A stretch of DNA of 64,000 bases from Nitrospira sp. Its GTDB lineage: Bacteria; Nitrospirota; Nitrospiria; Nitrospirales; Nitrospiraceae. The position numbers were made by a program, and so were the translations under genes. Position 1 is the first letter of the stretch; every line of letters begins with the position of its first letter. Where the stretch lies: assembly GCA_030123565.1 (NCBI GenBank), contig CP126122.1, positions 1,623,001-1,687,000 on the forward strand, in the 5' to 3' direction. This document shows, piece by piece, positions 18,354 through 27,995 of this stretch. Below the pieces are notes generated by a model, which saw only the letters and a program-made list of their open reading frames with translations, was not told the DNA's origin and did no database searches.

Positions 18354-19025
18354 ATGAAGGCAACAGCAACCCATCAGCCGGCCGGTCGTCCGGACAAGCG
18401 CCGCGTCACACGGATCCTGAACGCCTTACGCTCGTCGATGCCGACGATCAAGGTGGAACTTGACCATCGCAATCCCTGGGAACTGCTGGTCGCCACGATT
18501 TTATCGGCGCAATGTACAGACCAGCGCGTCAACCAGGTCACACCGCAGCTCTTCCGTCGATACCACCGCCCTCGCGACTACGCGGAGGCAGGCCCGGCTG
18601 AGTTGGAAGCCCTCATCCGCCCGACGGGGTTTTACAAAACCAAGGCCAAGAGCCTCATCAACTGCGCCAAAGTGGTCACAGAGCAGTTTCACGAGCAGGT
18701 GCCGGATACGATGGAGGAGCTGACGGCCCTGCCCGGTGTCGGGAGAAAGACCGCCAACGTCATTCTTGGCAATGCGTTCGGAAAGCCCGCCGTTGTGGTC
18801 GACACGCATGTCAAACGGGTGGCAGGACGGCTCGAACTGACCAGCCACACAGACCCGGACAAGATCGAGGCGGACCTGCGGCAATTACTGCCGGAAGACC
18901 AGTGGACGGAAGGATCGCAACGGCTCCTGCTGCACGGACGGTACGTCTGTCTGGCCCGCATTCCGAAATGTGGACACTGTCCTCTCTATGCCGATTGCCG
19001 ATGGAAGGGGAAACTTACACGATGA
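18354..19025 (+). CDS. nth: Endonuclease III
   Basis: A base-excision-repair DNA glycosylase/AP lyase for oxidised pyrimidines. The 223-residue protein has the helix-hairpin-helix LTALPGVGRKTANVIL followed by the catalytic Asp in VVDTHVKRVAGRL, preceded by LSAQCTDQRVN with the catalytic Lys-bearing helix downstream. A C-x6-C-x2-C-x5-C [4Fe-4S] loop (CLARIPKCGHCPLYADC) closes the protein. The ATG at 18354 follows the hflX stop by 34 bases; the frame extends to 18303 inside hflX without family similarity. The stop overlaps the next start as ATGA. Confidence 0.95.
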   Translation: MKATATHQPAGRPDKRRVTRILNALRSSMPTIKVELDHRNPWELLVATILSAQCTDQRVNQVTPQLFRRYHRPRDYAEAGPAELEALIRPTGFYKTKAKSLINCAKVVTEQFHEQVPDTMEELTALPGVGRKTANVILGNAFGKPAVVVDTHVKRVAGRLELTSHTDPDKIEADLRQLLPEDQWTEGSQRLLLHGRYVCLARIPKCGHCPLYADCRWKGKLTR

Positions 19026-19900
19026 TCCGGAGCATGACAGGGTACGGGAAAAAGGACGGGACATCGCAGGAAGTCGGGGTGACCGTGGAGATCCGCTCGG
19101 TGAACCATCGATTCCTGGAAGTGGCGGTGAAGGTTCCTCGTTCCCTGACGCAGTTGGAGGAACAGATTCGCAAGGCGGTACAGGAACGGTGCCTCCGCGG
19201 CAGGGTCGATGTCTCGGTCTCCCTGCACAACAGCGGCGGCGGTCTCAAGACCGTCCAGATCGATCAGGCCCTTGCCAAGCAATACCATGCAGCCCTCAAA
19301 AAACTCCAAAAGACACTGGGGCTGCGCGGGACGGTCGATATCTCGATGCTCGCGGGGTTCCGCGACATCCTCTCACTGTCCGATCAGCCGGTCGACTCCG
19401 GTCAATTGTCTAAGACAATCCTGCGGGTGCTGGGCGGTGCGTTGACAGACTTGGAACGGATGCGACGACGGGAAGGGGAGGCGCTCGCCAAGGACCTGGC
19501 GACCCACGTGGAAGCCATCCGAACGGCCAAGGCCGCCGTGGCGGAGAAGGCACCGAAGTTGTCTCACGAAGCGTTCGAACGGATGAAGGGCCGTGTCCAG
19601 ACTCTGTTGCAGGGTGAATTGTCGGATCCGGCTCGTCTCCAACAGGAACTGGCGCTGTTTGCCGACCGCTCCGACATCTCGGAAGAATTGGTCAGACTTG
19701 AGTCACATATGGTACAGTTCGACCAGACGCTTCGAAGCAAGGAGTCGGTGGGCAAGACGCTGGAGTTTCTGCTGCAGGAAATGGGACGGGAAGTGAACAC
19801 CATCGGCTCGAAAGCCAACGACGCCGAGGTCGCTGGTCTCGTCGTCCGCATGAAGGCCGAACTGGAAAAACTGCGGGAACAGGTTCAAAATGTCGAATAG
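19022..19900 (+). CDS. YicC-family endoribonuclease/RNase adaptor
   Basis: The 292-residue YicC family protein starts with the hallmark MIRSMTGYG and has EIRSVNHRFLEV and VEQGxR-like segments; the C-terminal DUF1732-type end reads GKTLEFLLQEMGREVNTIGSKANDAEV and is near-invariant in the family. YicC proteins have been described as endoribonucleases and as factors affecting small RNA decay. Start and the nth stop overlap (ATGA), pointing to coupling. As in many bacteria it directly precedes gmk and rpoZ, supporting the assignment. Confidence 0.92.
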   Translation: MIRSMTGYGKKDGTSQEVGVTVEIRSVNHRFLEVAVKVPRSLTQLEEQIRKAVQERCLRGRVDVSVSLHNSGGGLKTVQIDQALAKQYHAALKKLQKTLGLRGTVDISMLAGFRDILSLSDQPVDSGQLSKTILRVLGGALTDLERMRRREGEALAKDLATHVEAIRTAKAAVAEKAPKLSHEAFERMKGRVQTLLQGELSDPARLQQELALFADRSDISEELVRLESHMVQFDQTLRSKESVGKTLEFLLQEMGREVNTIGSKANDAEVAGLVVRMKAELEKLREQVQNVE

Positions 19901-19925
19901 GGTCGGCTTCGACGCCGGCTGATCT

Positions 19926-20642
19926 ATGAACCAGACGCCAGCTCCATCCCACGACAAACCGGCTCAAGTGCGCCGGGGCATTCTGTTCATCGTGTCCGCC
20001 CCGTCCGGCACGGGGAAAACAACCCTGTGCAAGCAGATCGCCGCCAACGTTCCGGGACTCTGGCATTCGGTGTCCTATACGACCCGCAAGCCGCGCCCGG
20101 GAGAGGTGGAGGGGCAGGATTATTATTTTCTGGATGAGGCCACCTTCCGACAGATGATCGACCGCAATGAATTCGTCGAATGGGCCCATGTTTACGGGAA
20201 CCTGTACGGCACACCCAGGAAAATGTTGTCGGATAAGCTGGAGCAGGGTATCGATGTTCTGCTCGAAATCGACGTGCAGGGGGCGCGGTCGGTGAAGAAA
20301 AAGTTTGAAGATGCCGTCTACATTTTCATTCTCCCGCCGTCGTTCGACACGTTGCGGACGAGGCTCCAGAACAGGGCGGGGGACTCGCCGGACGAAATTC
20401 AACGCCGGCTGCAGAAGGCCAAGGAAGAGGTCTGGAGCTACCGGGAGTACTATTACATCGTCCGGAACGACGACTTGAAACAGTCCCTCAAAGAACTCGA
20501 AAGCATTTTTCTCGCGGAACGGATCAAGACCAAACGCCTCAACATGACCTGGCTGGAAGAAAAATTCATTCTCGACAAAGAGGGAGCGCGGGGGAATTCC
20601 TCCTCCGTCCCCCTATCAAAGGAGCAGACGCACCATGGTTGA
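19926..20642 (+). CDS. gmk: Guanylate kinase
   Basis: Converts GMP and ATP to GDP and ADP. The P-loop is SAPSGTGKTTL (~residues 25-35), followed by the GMP-binding SYTTRKPRPGEVEGQDYYFL and EWAHVYGNLYGT. The 238 residues exceed the usual ~205: about 20 extra residues precede the P-loop strand and a C-terminal tail of ~20 residues (from KEGARGNS) follows. The 3' end overlaps rpoZ by eight bases in another frame. Confidence 0.94.
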   Translation: MNQTPAPSHDKPAQVRRGILFIVSAPSGTGKTTLCKQIAANVPGLWHSVSYTTRKPRPGEVEGQDYYFLDEATFRQMIDRNEFVEWAHVYGNLYGTPRKMLSDKLEQGIDVLLEIDVQGARSVKKKFEDAVYIFILPPSFDTLRTRLQNRAGDSPDEIQRRLQKAKEEVWSYREYYYIVRNDDLKQSLKELESIFLAERIKTKRLNMTWLEEKFILDKEGARGNSSSVPLSKEQTHHG

Positions 20643-20994
20643 CATGTTATCCCTGTTACCGGAATACGCCGCCGACGAATTTGATTCACGACACCGCCTG
20701 GTCATCGTCGCCGCGCAGCGGGCCAAGCACCTGGTCCAGGGCGCGCGAACGTATGGTCCGTCAAAATTCACCAAAGAAACCAGCATCGCGCTCGATGAAG
20801 TGCTGCAGCACAAGGTGAAGTTCCTCTGCGGAAAGGAAGCCCGCGACGCCATCAAGGAATCGAAGCGCGTCAAGGAAGGCGAAACGGAACGCATGGCCAT
20901 GATGACCGGCGAAGACGCCAAGGAAATCAAGAAGGAACTCAGCATCTACGTGGACGATACCGTCAAGCCCGCCGCCCCGGAGGGCGAGGAGTAG
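20635..20994 (+). CDS. rpoZ: RNA polymerase omega subunit
   Basis: A small RNA polymerase subunit that helps fold and hold beta-prime. The 119-residue protein carries the omega core (SRHRLVIVAAQRAKHLVQGAR and TSIALDEVLQHKVKF) and an acidic tail. Directly after gmk, as in many bacteria, which supports the call. The start overlaps the gmk stop by eight bases and has an AGGAG box inside the gmk end. Confidence 0.88.
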   Translation: MVDMLSLLPEYAADEFDSRHRLVIVAAQRAKHLVQGARTYGPSKFTKETSIALDEVLQHKVKFLCGKEARDAIKESKRVKEGETERMAMMTGEDAKEIKKELSIYVDDTVKPAAPEGEE

Positions 20995-21003
20995 TCCCGC
21001 TCC

Positions 21004-22257
21004 GTGCAGACGACCGGCCCTTCACTCACCGCGGTCCGTCTCGTGCTCGGCGTCACCGGGAGTATCGCCGCCTCCAAAGCCGTGGGGCTGCTGCGTCTGC
21101 TTCGCCGCGAATCAGCACAGGTCCGCGTCGTCATGACGGCGGGGGCCTGCCGCTTCGTGACCCCGCTCACCTTTGAAGTGTTGTCCGGCGCCCATGTGGC
21201 GACCGACCTCTTCGAAGCCCACCAGGAAATGCTGCACCTGTCCCTTCCCGAGGAGGCCGATGCCATCCTGATTGCGCCGGCCACGGCCAATTGCCTGGCC
21301 AAGGCAGCCCTCGGACTCGCCGACGATCTCCTGTCCACCATGCTCCTGACGACCTCTTGTCCGGTGATCGTCGCCCCGGCCATGGACGGCGACATGTGGC
21401 GACACCCGACCGTCGTCGAACATGTCGCAACCTTACGACGGCGCGGGGTTCTGGTCGTGGAACCGGAAGAGGGGCTGTTGGCATCGGGCCACATAGGGCA
21501 AGGACGGTTGGCGGATGAACAGCATATTTTGGCTGCGGTCCAGGCGGCCGTCCGTCCACATCGAGATTGGAGCGGCCGCCGGGTTTTGATTTCCGCCGGC
21601 CCCACACAGGAAGCCATCGATCCGGTGCGGTTCATTTCCAACCGTTCGTCCGGAAAAATGGGCTATGCCCTCGCAGAAGCGGCCAAGGCTCGAGGGGCCG
21701 AGGTGGTATTGGTCTCAGGCCCCACGGCGCTCACGCCGCCGAGCGGAATCGAGTTGCTCTCGGTGACGACGGCGGAGGAGATGAGGAAGGCCGTCTTGAG
21801 CCGGTTGTCCTGGAGCGATACGGTCATCATGGCCGCGGCGGTCGCGGACTTCCGTCCCGCCAGACCGTCGGCCCAGAAACTCAAGAAACGTCACCGCCCG
21901 ATCACCGGCCTGGAGTTGGAACCGACCGAGGACATTCTTTTGGAACTGTCCGCTCGCCGGACGACGCAACTGCTCGTGGGATTTGCGGCGGAAACCGAGG
22001 ATCTGCTTGCCCATGCGCGGAAAAAACTGCATGCTAAGGGCGTGGATCTGCTGGTCGCGAACGACGTGACGGCCGTCGGCTCCGGATTCGGATCGGACAG
22101 CAATCGAGTCATCCTTCTGGATCGCAACGGACAGACCGAGGAGCTGCCGCTCCTGTCCAAACGTGATGTCGCCGATCGGATTCTCGACCGCATGCTGACA
22201 TTGCAGGTCGTCCGGCAATCGGGCAAAAAGCCGTCGCGAACCAACCGCAAGGAGTAG
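21004..22257 (+). CDS. coaBC: Bifunctional phosphopantothenoylcysteine decarboxylase/synthetase
   Basis: Coenzyme A biosynthesis: CoaB ligates cysteine to 4'-phosphopantothenate and CoaC decarboxylates the product. The 417 residues comprise an N-terminal flavoprotein decarboxylase (LGVTGSIAASKAVGLL; ATANCLAKAALGLADDLLST; APAMDGDMW, where most homologues read APAMN-x-x-M-W) and a C-terminal ligase (ISAGPTQEAIDPVRFISNRSSGKMGYALA, then AAAVADFRP and KKLHAKGVDLLVANDV). The GTG start at 21004 lies nine bases after the rpoZ stop. The order gmk-rpoZ-coaBC is a common conserved string. Confidence 0.93.
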   Translation: MQTTGPSLTAVRLVLGVTGSIAASKAVGLLRLLRRESAQVRVVMTAGACRFVTPLTFEVLSGAHVATDLFEAHQEMLHLSLPEEADAILIAPATANCLAKAALGLADDLLSTMLLTTSCPVIVAPAMDGDMWRHPTVVEHVATLRRRGVLVVEPEEGLLASGHIGQGRLADEQHILAAVQAAVRPHRDWSGRRVLISAGPTQEAIDPVRFISNRSSGKMGYALAEAAKARGAEVVLVSGPTALTPPSGIELLSVTTAEEMRKAVLSRLSWSDTVIMAAAVADFRPARPSAQKLKKRHRPITGLELEPTEDILLELSARRTTQLLVGFAAETEDLLAHARKKLHAKGVDLLVANDVTAVGSGFGSDSNRVILLDRNGQTEELPLLSKRDVADRILDRMLTLQVVRQSGKKPSRTNRKE

Positions 22258-22260
22258 GGC

Positions 22261-22929
22261 ATGGCTTCGTCACAAAGTCGTGGTCCTTCCAACAGCGCCG
22301 AAATCGACCGGCTCGCGACCGCCTTCGCCAAGGACCCTCGCTCCAAAATGTTTCTGCCCCTCGCGGAAGCCTATATCAAGGCCGACATGTGGCAGGAAGC
22401 TGCGGCGGTGCTCGAAGACGGTCTCGCGGTCTATCCGAATTTTGTGACCGCCATGGCGGCGTTGGGTCGCGTCTACGATCAATTGGGGCAGCCGGCGAAA
22501 GCGAAAGCGATTCTGGAACAGGTCATCACGCACAGCCCCGACAACCTTCGCGCGCACCGTATTCTGGCCAAACTGTTCAATGCCGAGGGGCGAGCCGAGT
22601 CGGCTCTGCGCTCCTGCCATGCAATCCTGGTTGCCAATCCATACGATGAAGAGGCGCTCTCGATCAAACGCAGCATCACCGGCGCCTCCAACGACGCTCC
22701 CAAATCTACAGGCGAGAACAAGCGTGCCGACGTTGAAGCCAAACCGGAGGGGATAAAGGAACCAGCGCCCGTCGCAACGGTGCCGGAGCAGGCAACTCCC
22801 GCAACGGCCCCCTCGCCCGAACCGGTTCCTGAACCTCCGGTCATGAAACATGCCGCGACGATCGCCCGCCTCGAAGCCTGGCTCCGTACCATTCAGACCC
22901 ACCGCCGGACCACATCCGAACGGCTGTAA
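22261..22929 (+). CDS. TPR-repeat protein
   Basis: The 222-residue protein contains about three tetratricopeptide repeats between residues ~10 and 135 (PLAEAYIKADMWQEAAAVLEDGL; ALGRVYDQLGQPAKAKAILEQV; ILAKLFNAEGRAESALRSCHAIL), each with the typical A-x-Y/L-x2-x-G-x4-A spacing. A Pro/Ala/Glu-rich linker and a short C-terminal helix (ARLEAWLRTIQ) follow. There is no signal peptide, so it is probably a cytoplasmic scaffold; partner unknown. The ATG is three bases past the coaBC stop, making it the last gene of the housekeeping operon. Confidence 0.85.
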   Translation: MASSQSRGPSNSAEIDRLATAFAKDPRSKMFLPLAEAYIKADMWQEAAAVLEDGLAVYPNFVTAMAALGRVYDQLGQPAKAKAILEQVITHSPDNLRAHRILAKLFNAEGRAESALRSCHAILVANPYDEEALSIKRSITGASNDAPKSTGENKRADVEAKPEGIKEPAPVATVPEQATPATAPSPEPVPEPPVMKHAATIARLEAWLRTIQTHRRTTSERL

Positions 22930-23305
22930 CATTTCGCTCAAAGCCATCTCAGTCTGCCTGCAGCCACACCGTCACATCGTAATCAGAGGCAAATGACGTC
23001 CGGTCGATCAGGTGATCCGTCACACGGAGAGCGACTCGGTTATTATTTTGCAGGATCAATGTTACGAACAGGAAACTGTTATTGCGATGGCTGAGGACGG
23101 AGGAGGGCGGCGATCAGACAGCCCTTCTTGCTCGCTGCCCGCGCACCGTAAATCGATAGGACATCTAATTGCAGGCGATGCTCGGTCAACGCGCGCAGTG
23201 GAGTGCTGCCTCATCACCGCCGTCTGTGAGAGCCAGATACTTCCCCATCCATTCAGCCCTAGCCGGTTGTATGGAGCAGAGACAAGACCACCCCGTGAAC
23301 AGCGT
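22930..23305. other. Intergenic region with no recognised gene
   Basis: About 375 bases between the TPR gene and the aroQ promoter. Open frames here look random (Arg/Ser/Cys-rich translations, no ribosome-binding site), and no tRNA cloverleaf or strong hairpin was found. Base composition is slightly more AT-rich than the flanking genes. Confidence 0.5.
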
Positions 23306-23334
23306 TTGACCCACCTGGAACAGCCTGTTACAAT
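23306..23334 (+). promoter_or_regulatory. Sigma70 promoter for aroQ-efp-accBC
   Basis: -35 TTGACC and -10 TACAAT, each one base from consensus, with 17 bases between. The ATG of aroQ lies 63 bases after the -10. It probably drives the whole aroQ-efp-accB-accC-thiE run. Confidence 0.75.
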
Positions 23335-23397
23335 GCCGCCGCTGCTGGCAATCCTATCCACTGCAGCCTACTGATAACCGAGACGCACTACAGAGAC

Positions 23398-23895
23398 ATG
23401 CTGCGGCTGCTCGTGCTTCATGGTCCCAATTTGAATCTGCTGGGGACGCGAGAACCATCCGTCTACGGACACCTGTCGCTGGCGGACCTCGACAAGGCCA
23501 TCGCCCGCCGCGCCGGCGAGTTGGGAATCGAGGTGGAGACCAAACAGTCGAATGTGGAAGGAGAATTGGTCACTTGGATTCAGAATGCCGGGGGCCGCTT
23601 CGATGGAATCGTGATCAATCCGGCCGCCTACACGCATACCAGTATCGCGATACGTGATGCGATCGCCGCCGTCGCCCTGCCGACGGTAGAAGTGCACCTC
23701 TCGAACATTCACCGGCGGGAGGAATTTCGCCGTCATTCCTTCATCGCCGCGGTCGCCTTGGGACAGATTTCCGGATTCGGACCCACCGGCTATCTTCTGG
23801 CATTGGAAGGACTTGTCACCCATCTCGGCGCCGACCGTAAAGCATCGCGTCCGGGATCCGCATCGAACAGAAAACCAGCGGCCGCGCGCCGTTGA
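23398..23895 (+). CDS. aroQ: 3-dehydroquinate dehydratase, type II
   Basis: Third step of the shikimate pathway (3-dehydroquinate to 3-dehydroshikimate). Type II is recognised by [18 protein letters not shown] with the catalytic Tyr in its loop, the [17 protein letters not shown] segment, and the catalytic His in [18 protein letters not shown]. The 165 residues are slightly longer than usual because of a C-terminal basic tail after residue ~148. The stop region overlaps the frame of efp but precedes its real start. Confidence 0.95.
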   Translation: MLRLLVLHGPNLNLLGTREPSVYGHLSLADLDKAIARRAGELGIEVETKQSNVEGELVTWIQNAGGRFDGIVINPAAYTHTSIAIRDAIAAVALPTVEVHLSNIHRREEFRRHSFIAAVALGQISGFGPTGYLLALEGLVTHLGADRKASRPGSASNRKPAAARR

Positions 23896-23921
23896 ACTTT
23901 GTCGCACCAAGGAGTGTTGTT

Positions 23922-24482
23922 GTGATTTCGACCGCAGATTTTCGAAACGGCAGCCGATTGATGGTGGAGGGCCAACCCTTCCATATCGTGGAATTTCAAC
24001 ATGTGAAACCAGGAAAGGGCGGCGCCTTCGTCCGGACGAAGCTGAAAAGTTTTCTGACGGGCAACGTCCTCGACCGGACCTTTCGCTCCGGCGAGCGGTT
24101 CGACGAGCCAGACCTTGAGGAATGCGAGATGCAGTTCCTCTATGCCACCGGCGACTCCTACACCTTTATGGATACGGCCACCTACGAGCAGTTTACCTAC
24201 GAGAAGAGCCAGCTGGGGAGCAACGCCGATCTGCTCAAAGAAAATATGATCGCCCAAATCCTCATCTACGAACACCGCCCGATCGCCGTCGTCTTGCCCA
24301 CGTTCATCGAGCTGAAGGTGGTGGACGGCGAGCCCGGTGTCCGCGGCGATACGGCTTCGGGCGGCAGCAAGCCGGCCATCGTGGAGACTGGCGCAACGAT
24401 CAAGGTTCCGCTCTACCTGGAAGTGGGAGAAACCATCCGTATCGATACCAGAACCCGTGAATTCGTGGAGCGTGTGCGTTGA
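23922..24482 (+). CDS. efp: Elongation factor P
   Basis: Relieves ribosome stalling at proline stretches. The 186-residue, three-barrel protein starts [10 protein letters not shown] and has the modifiable lysine loop VKPGKGGAF (~Lys34 region) and the C-terminal signature segment [26 protein letters not shown]. The GTG at 23922 was chosen because AAGGAG (23909-23914) lies seven bases before it and the protein then begins exactly as other EF-Ps. The unmodified-type context cannot be judged: no epmA or epmB gene is in the window. Its 3' end overlaps accB by four bases. Confidence 0.94.
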   Translation: MISTADFRNGSRLMVEGQPFHIVEFQHVKPGKGGAFVRTKLKSFLTGNVLDRTFRSGERFDEPDLEECEMQFLYATGDSYTFMDTATYEQFTYEKSQLGSNADLLKENMIAQILIYEHRPIAVVLPTFIELKVVDGEPGVRGDTASGGSKPAIVETGATIKVPLYLEVGETIRIDTRTREFVERVR

Positions 24483-25057
24483 GTCCATCACGCAAAAAGG
24501 GTGGAAAGCGCGGAGGCGCCGGCAAGCCGATCGTGCTGCCGAGCGCGTTCGCACCCCGGCCTCCGGGAGCGGACCAGCTCCTGCTGCACCAGGACCATGT
24601 CGCTCAGATTCAACAGCTGGCCGACCTGCTGAAGCGCAATCACCTGACCGAGTTGGAGATCGAACGCAGCGGGATGCGTATCCGCATCCGGCACGAACCG
24701 ATGATCAGACCGGCGCCGGCCCAGGCCGTGGAAACGGTCCACAGCCAGGCACCGTCGGCCGGCACCCAGGCTGCCGCACAGATGCAGGCTCCGTCGGACA
24801 CGGAAGGCCTGGTCACGATTACATCGCCCATCGTCGGGACCTTCTACCGTTCTCCCTCACCGGATGCAGACCCCTATGTGGAAGAGGGGGACTATGTGAA
24901 GAAGGGCCAGGTCCTCTGTATCGTGGAAGCCATGAAGCTCATGAACGAGATCGAGTCCGAGGCAGATGGAAGAATCACCAAAATCCTGGTGGAAAGCACC
25001 AAGCCCGTCGAGTATGGACAACCGCTCTTCTTGATCGACCCCAACGCCGCACCTTGA
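24479..25057 (+). CDS. accB: Biotin carboxyl carrier protein of acetyl-CoA carboxylase
   Basis: Carries the biotin that accepts CO2 from AccC for malonyl-CoA synthesis. The 192-residue protein has a basic N-terminal tail (RKKGGKRGG), a helical region, a Pro/Ala-rich linker (~residues 75-105) and a biotinyl domain with the biotin-accepting lysine in EAMKLMNEI (~residue 153). The start is TTG, overlapping the efp stop (TTGA), with GGAG eight bases upstream. accC follows 87 bases later. Confidence 0.92.
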   Translation: MSPSRKKGGKRGGAGKPIVLPSAFAPRPPGADQLLLHQDHVAQIQQLADLLKRNHLTELEIERSGMRIRIRHEPMIRPAPAQAVETVHSQAPSAGTQAAAQMQAPSDTEGLVTITSPIVGTFYRSPSPDADPYVEEGDYVKKGQVLCIVEAMKLMNEIESEADGRITKILVESTKPVEYGQPLFLIDPNAAP

Positions 25058-25144
25058 CGACGACACAAACCTCGACGGCCTATCGGCATTTGCAAAATCT
25101 TATGAACTTGGGGCTTCATAGTCTGATCCACGGCGGAGCAGGTC

Positions 25145-26494
25145 GTGTTTAAGAAAGTCTTGGTCGCCAATCGCGGGGAGATCGCGCTCCGGGTCATCCG
25201 AGCCTGCAAGGAACTCGGCATCAAGACCGTCGCGATCCATTCCGAAGCTGATACGGCGGGGCTGCATGTGCGGGCGGCGGACGAACACGTCTGCGTCGGC
25301 CCGCCGGAATCTGCGCTGAGCTACCGCAATATTCCCAACGTCTTGAGCGCCGCCGAGATCACCGGCGCCGACGCCATTCACCCAGGCTATGGGTTCCTCT
25401 CCGAAAACGCGCATTTTGCGGAAGTGTGCGAATCGATCGGGATCAAGTTCATCGGTCCCACCTCGGAAAACATCGCGTTGATGGGCGACAAGTCCAAGGC
25501 GCGCGAAGTCGTCGCAAAACGGGGGCTCCCGGTCACACCCGGCAGTCCCGGCGAACTCCGGAGCGAACAGGATGCGCAGGAGGCGGCGAAGACCATCGGT
25601 TTCCCCGTCATCATCAAGGCCTCCGCCGGAGGCGGTGGACGCGGCATGCGCGTGGTGAACAAACCGGAGGAATTGGCGCGGGCGTTTCAGGCGGCGCAGG
25701 CCGAAGCGAAGTCCACCTTCGGTCACGACGGAGTCTATCTCGAACGTTACTTTCTCGAACCACGCCACATCGAAGTCCAGATCGTGGCCGACCATCGCGG
25801 CCACGTGGTGCACCTCGGCGAGCGGGATTGTTCGATTCAACGCCGCCACCAGAAGCTGGTCGAAGAAACCCCGTCGCCGGCGATCGATGAGCGGTTACGG
25901 CGCGAAATCGGCCGCGTCGCAGTCGAAGCCGTCAAGGCCATCCACTACAGCAGCGTCGGCACGGTGGAGTTTCTCCTCGACAAGGATCGCAACTTCTTCT
26001 TCATGGAAGTGAACACGCGCATTCAAGTCGAGCATCCCATCACGGAAATGGTCACCGGCATCGATCTGATCAAGGAGCAAATCCGGATCGCCTCCGGCAT
26101 GGTGCTTTCGTTCAAGCAGCCGGACATCAAGCTCAACGGGCACAGTTTCGAGTGCCGGATCAACGCCGAGGACCCGGAAAAGTTCACCCCCTGCCCGGGC
26201 CAAATCACGAAATACTCGGCTCCCGGAGGGTTCGGCGTCCGTGTCGATTCCGCGATGGAACCGAACGCCATCGTGGTGCCCTATTACGACTCCTTGATCG
26301 CCAAACTGATTACCCACGGTCGTGACCGCCAGGAGGCCATGGCCCGCATGCGCCGCGCACTGGATGAGTTCGTCATCGAAGGCATCAAGACGACGATCCC
26401 GCTCCACCGGCGGATCTTCACCGATCCCGATTTTCAGAAGGGCCATGTCTCCACGACGTTCCTCGATCGCTTTCTTGCCAACCAGTCCTCCTGA
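25145..26494 (+). CDS. accC: Biotin carboxylase subunit of acetyl-CoA carboxylase
   Basis: ATP-dependent carboxylation of biotin on AccB. The 449-residue ATP-grasp enzyme opens [22 protein letters not shown], has [15 protein letters not shown], the glycine-rich lid [32 protein letters not shown], and the catalytic [10 protein letters not shown]-like [20 protein letters not shown]. The C-terminal domain includes [17 protein letters not shown]. Start GTG, directly downstream of accB. bioD on the other strand downstream would supply biotin. Confidence 0.96.
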   Translation: MFKKVLVANRGEIALRVIRACKELGIKTVAIHSEADTAGLHVRAADEHVCVGPPESALSYRNIPNVLSAAEITGADAIHPGYGFLSENAHFAEVCESIGIKFIGPTSENIALMGDKSKAREVVAKRGLPVTPGSPGELRSEQDAQEAAKTIGFPVIIKASAGGGGRGMRVVNKPEELARAFQAAQAEAKSTFGHDGVYLERYFLEPRHIEVQIVADHRGHVVHLGERDCSIQRRHQKLVEETPSPAIDERLRREIGRVAVEAVKAIHYSSVGTVEFLLDKDRNFFFMEVNTRIQVEHPITEMVTGIDLIKEQIRIASGMVLSFKQPDIKLNGHSFECRINAEDPEKFTPCPGQITKYSAPGGFGVRVDSAMEPNAIVVPYYDSLIAKLITHGRDRQEAMARMRRALDEFVIEGIKTTIPLHRRIFTDPDFQKGHVSTTFLDRFLANQSS

Positions 26495-26557
26495 TTCACG
26501 CCAGATACCAGGGAGCGCGTCACGTCTCAGGCCGGCCGACAGCAGTTCCTCAAGGGG

Positions 26558-27181
26558 TTGTACCTCGTGCTCGACCCCGCCGTCCGTTCAGACCGTCCGC
26601 TGCCCGACTTGCTCCGAGAAGCGGCCGGCCAGGGTGTTCGCCTCTTCCAATATCGAGACAAGCAGGCCTCGATGAAAGAGGCCTATCGACAAGCCCTTGC
26701 CCTGCGGCAGGCCGCGACGGAGGTCGGCGCCTTATTGATCGTCAACGACCGTTGCGACCTGGCCATGGCCGTGGAGGCGGATGGCGTGCATCTTGGACAG
26801 GAAGACCTGCCCATCACCTACGCGCGCAAGCTACTGGGGCCGGACAGGATCATCGGACTCTCGACCCACAATCCGGCCCAAGTGCGTGAGGCGGTCACAG
26901 GTCGGCCGGACTACTTGGGATTCGGACCGATCTTCGGGACTGCGACCAAGGCCGACCACGAACCGGTGGTGGGACTCGAAGGGTTGCGCGCGGTGCGGCC
27001 CCTGACCACTCTGCCGATATTTGCGATCGGAGGCATCACGGCGGACTCGGCAGGGGAGCTCCTCGCAGCAGGGGCGGACGGCCTGGCCGTCATCTCTGCG
27101 ATCCTCAAGGCTCCTGACCTCGGAGCGGCGATACGGAACTTCCAACAGTCTCTCTCAACAGGCGATCGGCGAGATCCTTGA
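26558..27181 (+). CDS. thiE: Thiamine-phosphate synthase
   Basis: Joins HMP-pyrophosphate and thiazole phosphate to thiamine phosphate. The TIM-barrel protein shows [44 protein letters not shown], the pyrophosphate-binding [23 protein letters not shown] and [31 protein letters not shown] 26558 is the first canonical start after accC, but it has no spaced ribosome-binding site; an AGGGAG box sits six bases before an in-frame ACG at 26522, which would add 12 residues. The 3' end overlaps bioD on the other strand by 77 bases. It is the last gene of the aroQ-acc run. Confidence 0.9.
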   Translation: MYLVLDPAVRSDRPLPDLLREAAGQGVRLFQYRDKQASMKEAYRQALALRQAATEVGALLIVNDRCDLAMAVEADGVHLGQEDLPITYARKLLGPDRIIGLSTHNPAQVREAVTGRPDYLGFGPIFGTATKADHEPVVGLEGLRAVRPLTTLPIFAIGGITADSAGELLAAGADGLAVISAILKAPDLGAAIRNFQQSLSTGDRRDP

Positions 27182-27875
27182 TAGGGCTACTCTGAGCCAA
27201 CATCTCGATCGCAGCACACCAACCGTGGTCCAGCCCTGCCTGGTAGGGGAGCGGTCCCAGCACAGGAACGCCGGCCCGCTCCCGCAACAGAGCAATCGTC
27301 GACGCAACCTGTTCCTTCTCTGTGGAAGTCGTAGAAGGTCTTGTCTCATTCAAGACCAGAGCGAAGGTCCCAATGCCTGTACGTTCAAGGGATTCCAGCG
27401 TAAGGAGCGCATGGTTGATTCCGCCGAGTCCGGCCCGTCCCACCAGAAGGACAGGCAGCTGCAACCGACTGATCAGGTCGCGCATGGACCAACCGCTGCC
27501 CATCGGAACGAGCAGACCGCCGGCCCCTTCGACGACGACACAAGAATAGCGGCTTGTCAGTCGTTCATATTGCCGAAGAATCTGTTCCCTATCGATGTTC
27601 CGTCCCTCCGCAGAAGCAGCGGCGAAGGGAGCGAGGGGAGCGTGGAATCGGTAGGGAGAGACGAGATCGAGCGCATCCTCGACTCCCGCCGCAGCCATCA
27701 ATCGACCGGCGTCACTGTCTTCCTGCGCACCAGCCTGCAGGCCCGTCTCAACCGGTTTCATCACACCGACCGAACAACCAGCCTGCACGAGTCTGCGGAC
27801 CAGTGCGGCGGAGACAACGGTCTTGCCGACGCCCGTATCCGTCCCTGTCACGAACAACCCTTGAGCTATTCCCAT
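27105..27875 (-). CDS. bioD: Dethiobiotin synthetase
   Basis: ATP-dependent ring closure of DAPA with CO2 to dethiobiotin. The 256-residue P-loop enzyme has GLFVTGTDTGVGKTVVSAAL at its N-terminus, GVMKPVETG with the substrate-binding Lys, and VVVEGAGGLLVPMG further on. It follows an SDR gene on the same strand by 120 bases and converges on thiE. Nearness to accB/accC is consistent with biotin supply, although bioA, bioB and bioF are not in this window. Confidence 0.94.
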   Translation of the reverse strand: MGIAQGLFVTGTDTGVGKTVVSAALVRRLVQAGCSVGVMKPVETGLQAGAQEDSDAGRLMAAAGVEDALDLVSPYRFHAPLAPFAAASAEGRNIDREQILRQYERLTSRYSCVVVEGAGGLLVPMGSGWSMRDLISRLQLPVLLVGRAGLGGINHALLTLESLERTGIGTFALVLNETRPSTTSTEKEQVASTIALLRERAGVPVLGPLPYQAGLDHGWCAAIEMLAQSSPIKDLADRLLRETVGSSVSPLRGQEP

Positions 27876-27995
27876 GCTCTTTCCGTGTAACAGGCTGCAA
27901 AAAACTCTGTTTAGCCCTGCGAAATCGACGAATGGGCATCTGAAGCCGCGAGTGAATATCCCAGCAGGATGCTCAAAACGGCCGCCAGCATTCGA

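Noticed and set aside
23012-23374. 120-codon plus-strand frame before aroQ
   Set aside because: Overlaps the aroQ promoter, no ribosome-binding site, composition of random sequence.
26495-26557. TPP riboswitch in front of thiE
   Set aside because: The gap is only 63 bases and has no CUGAGA/THI-box core; thiE is the last gene of an operon.
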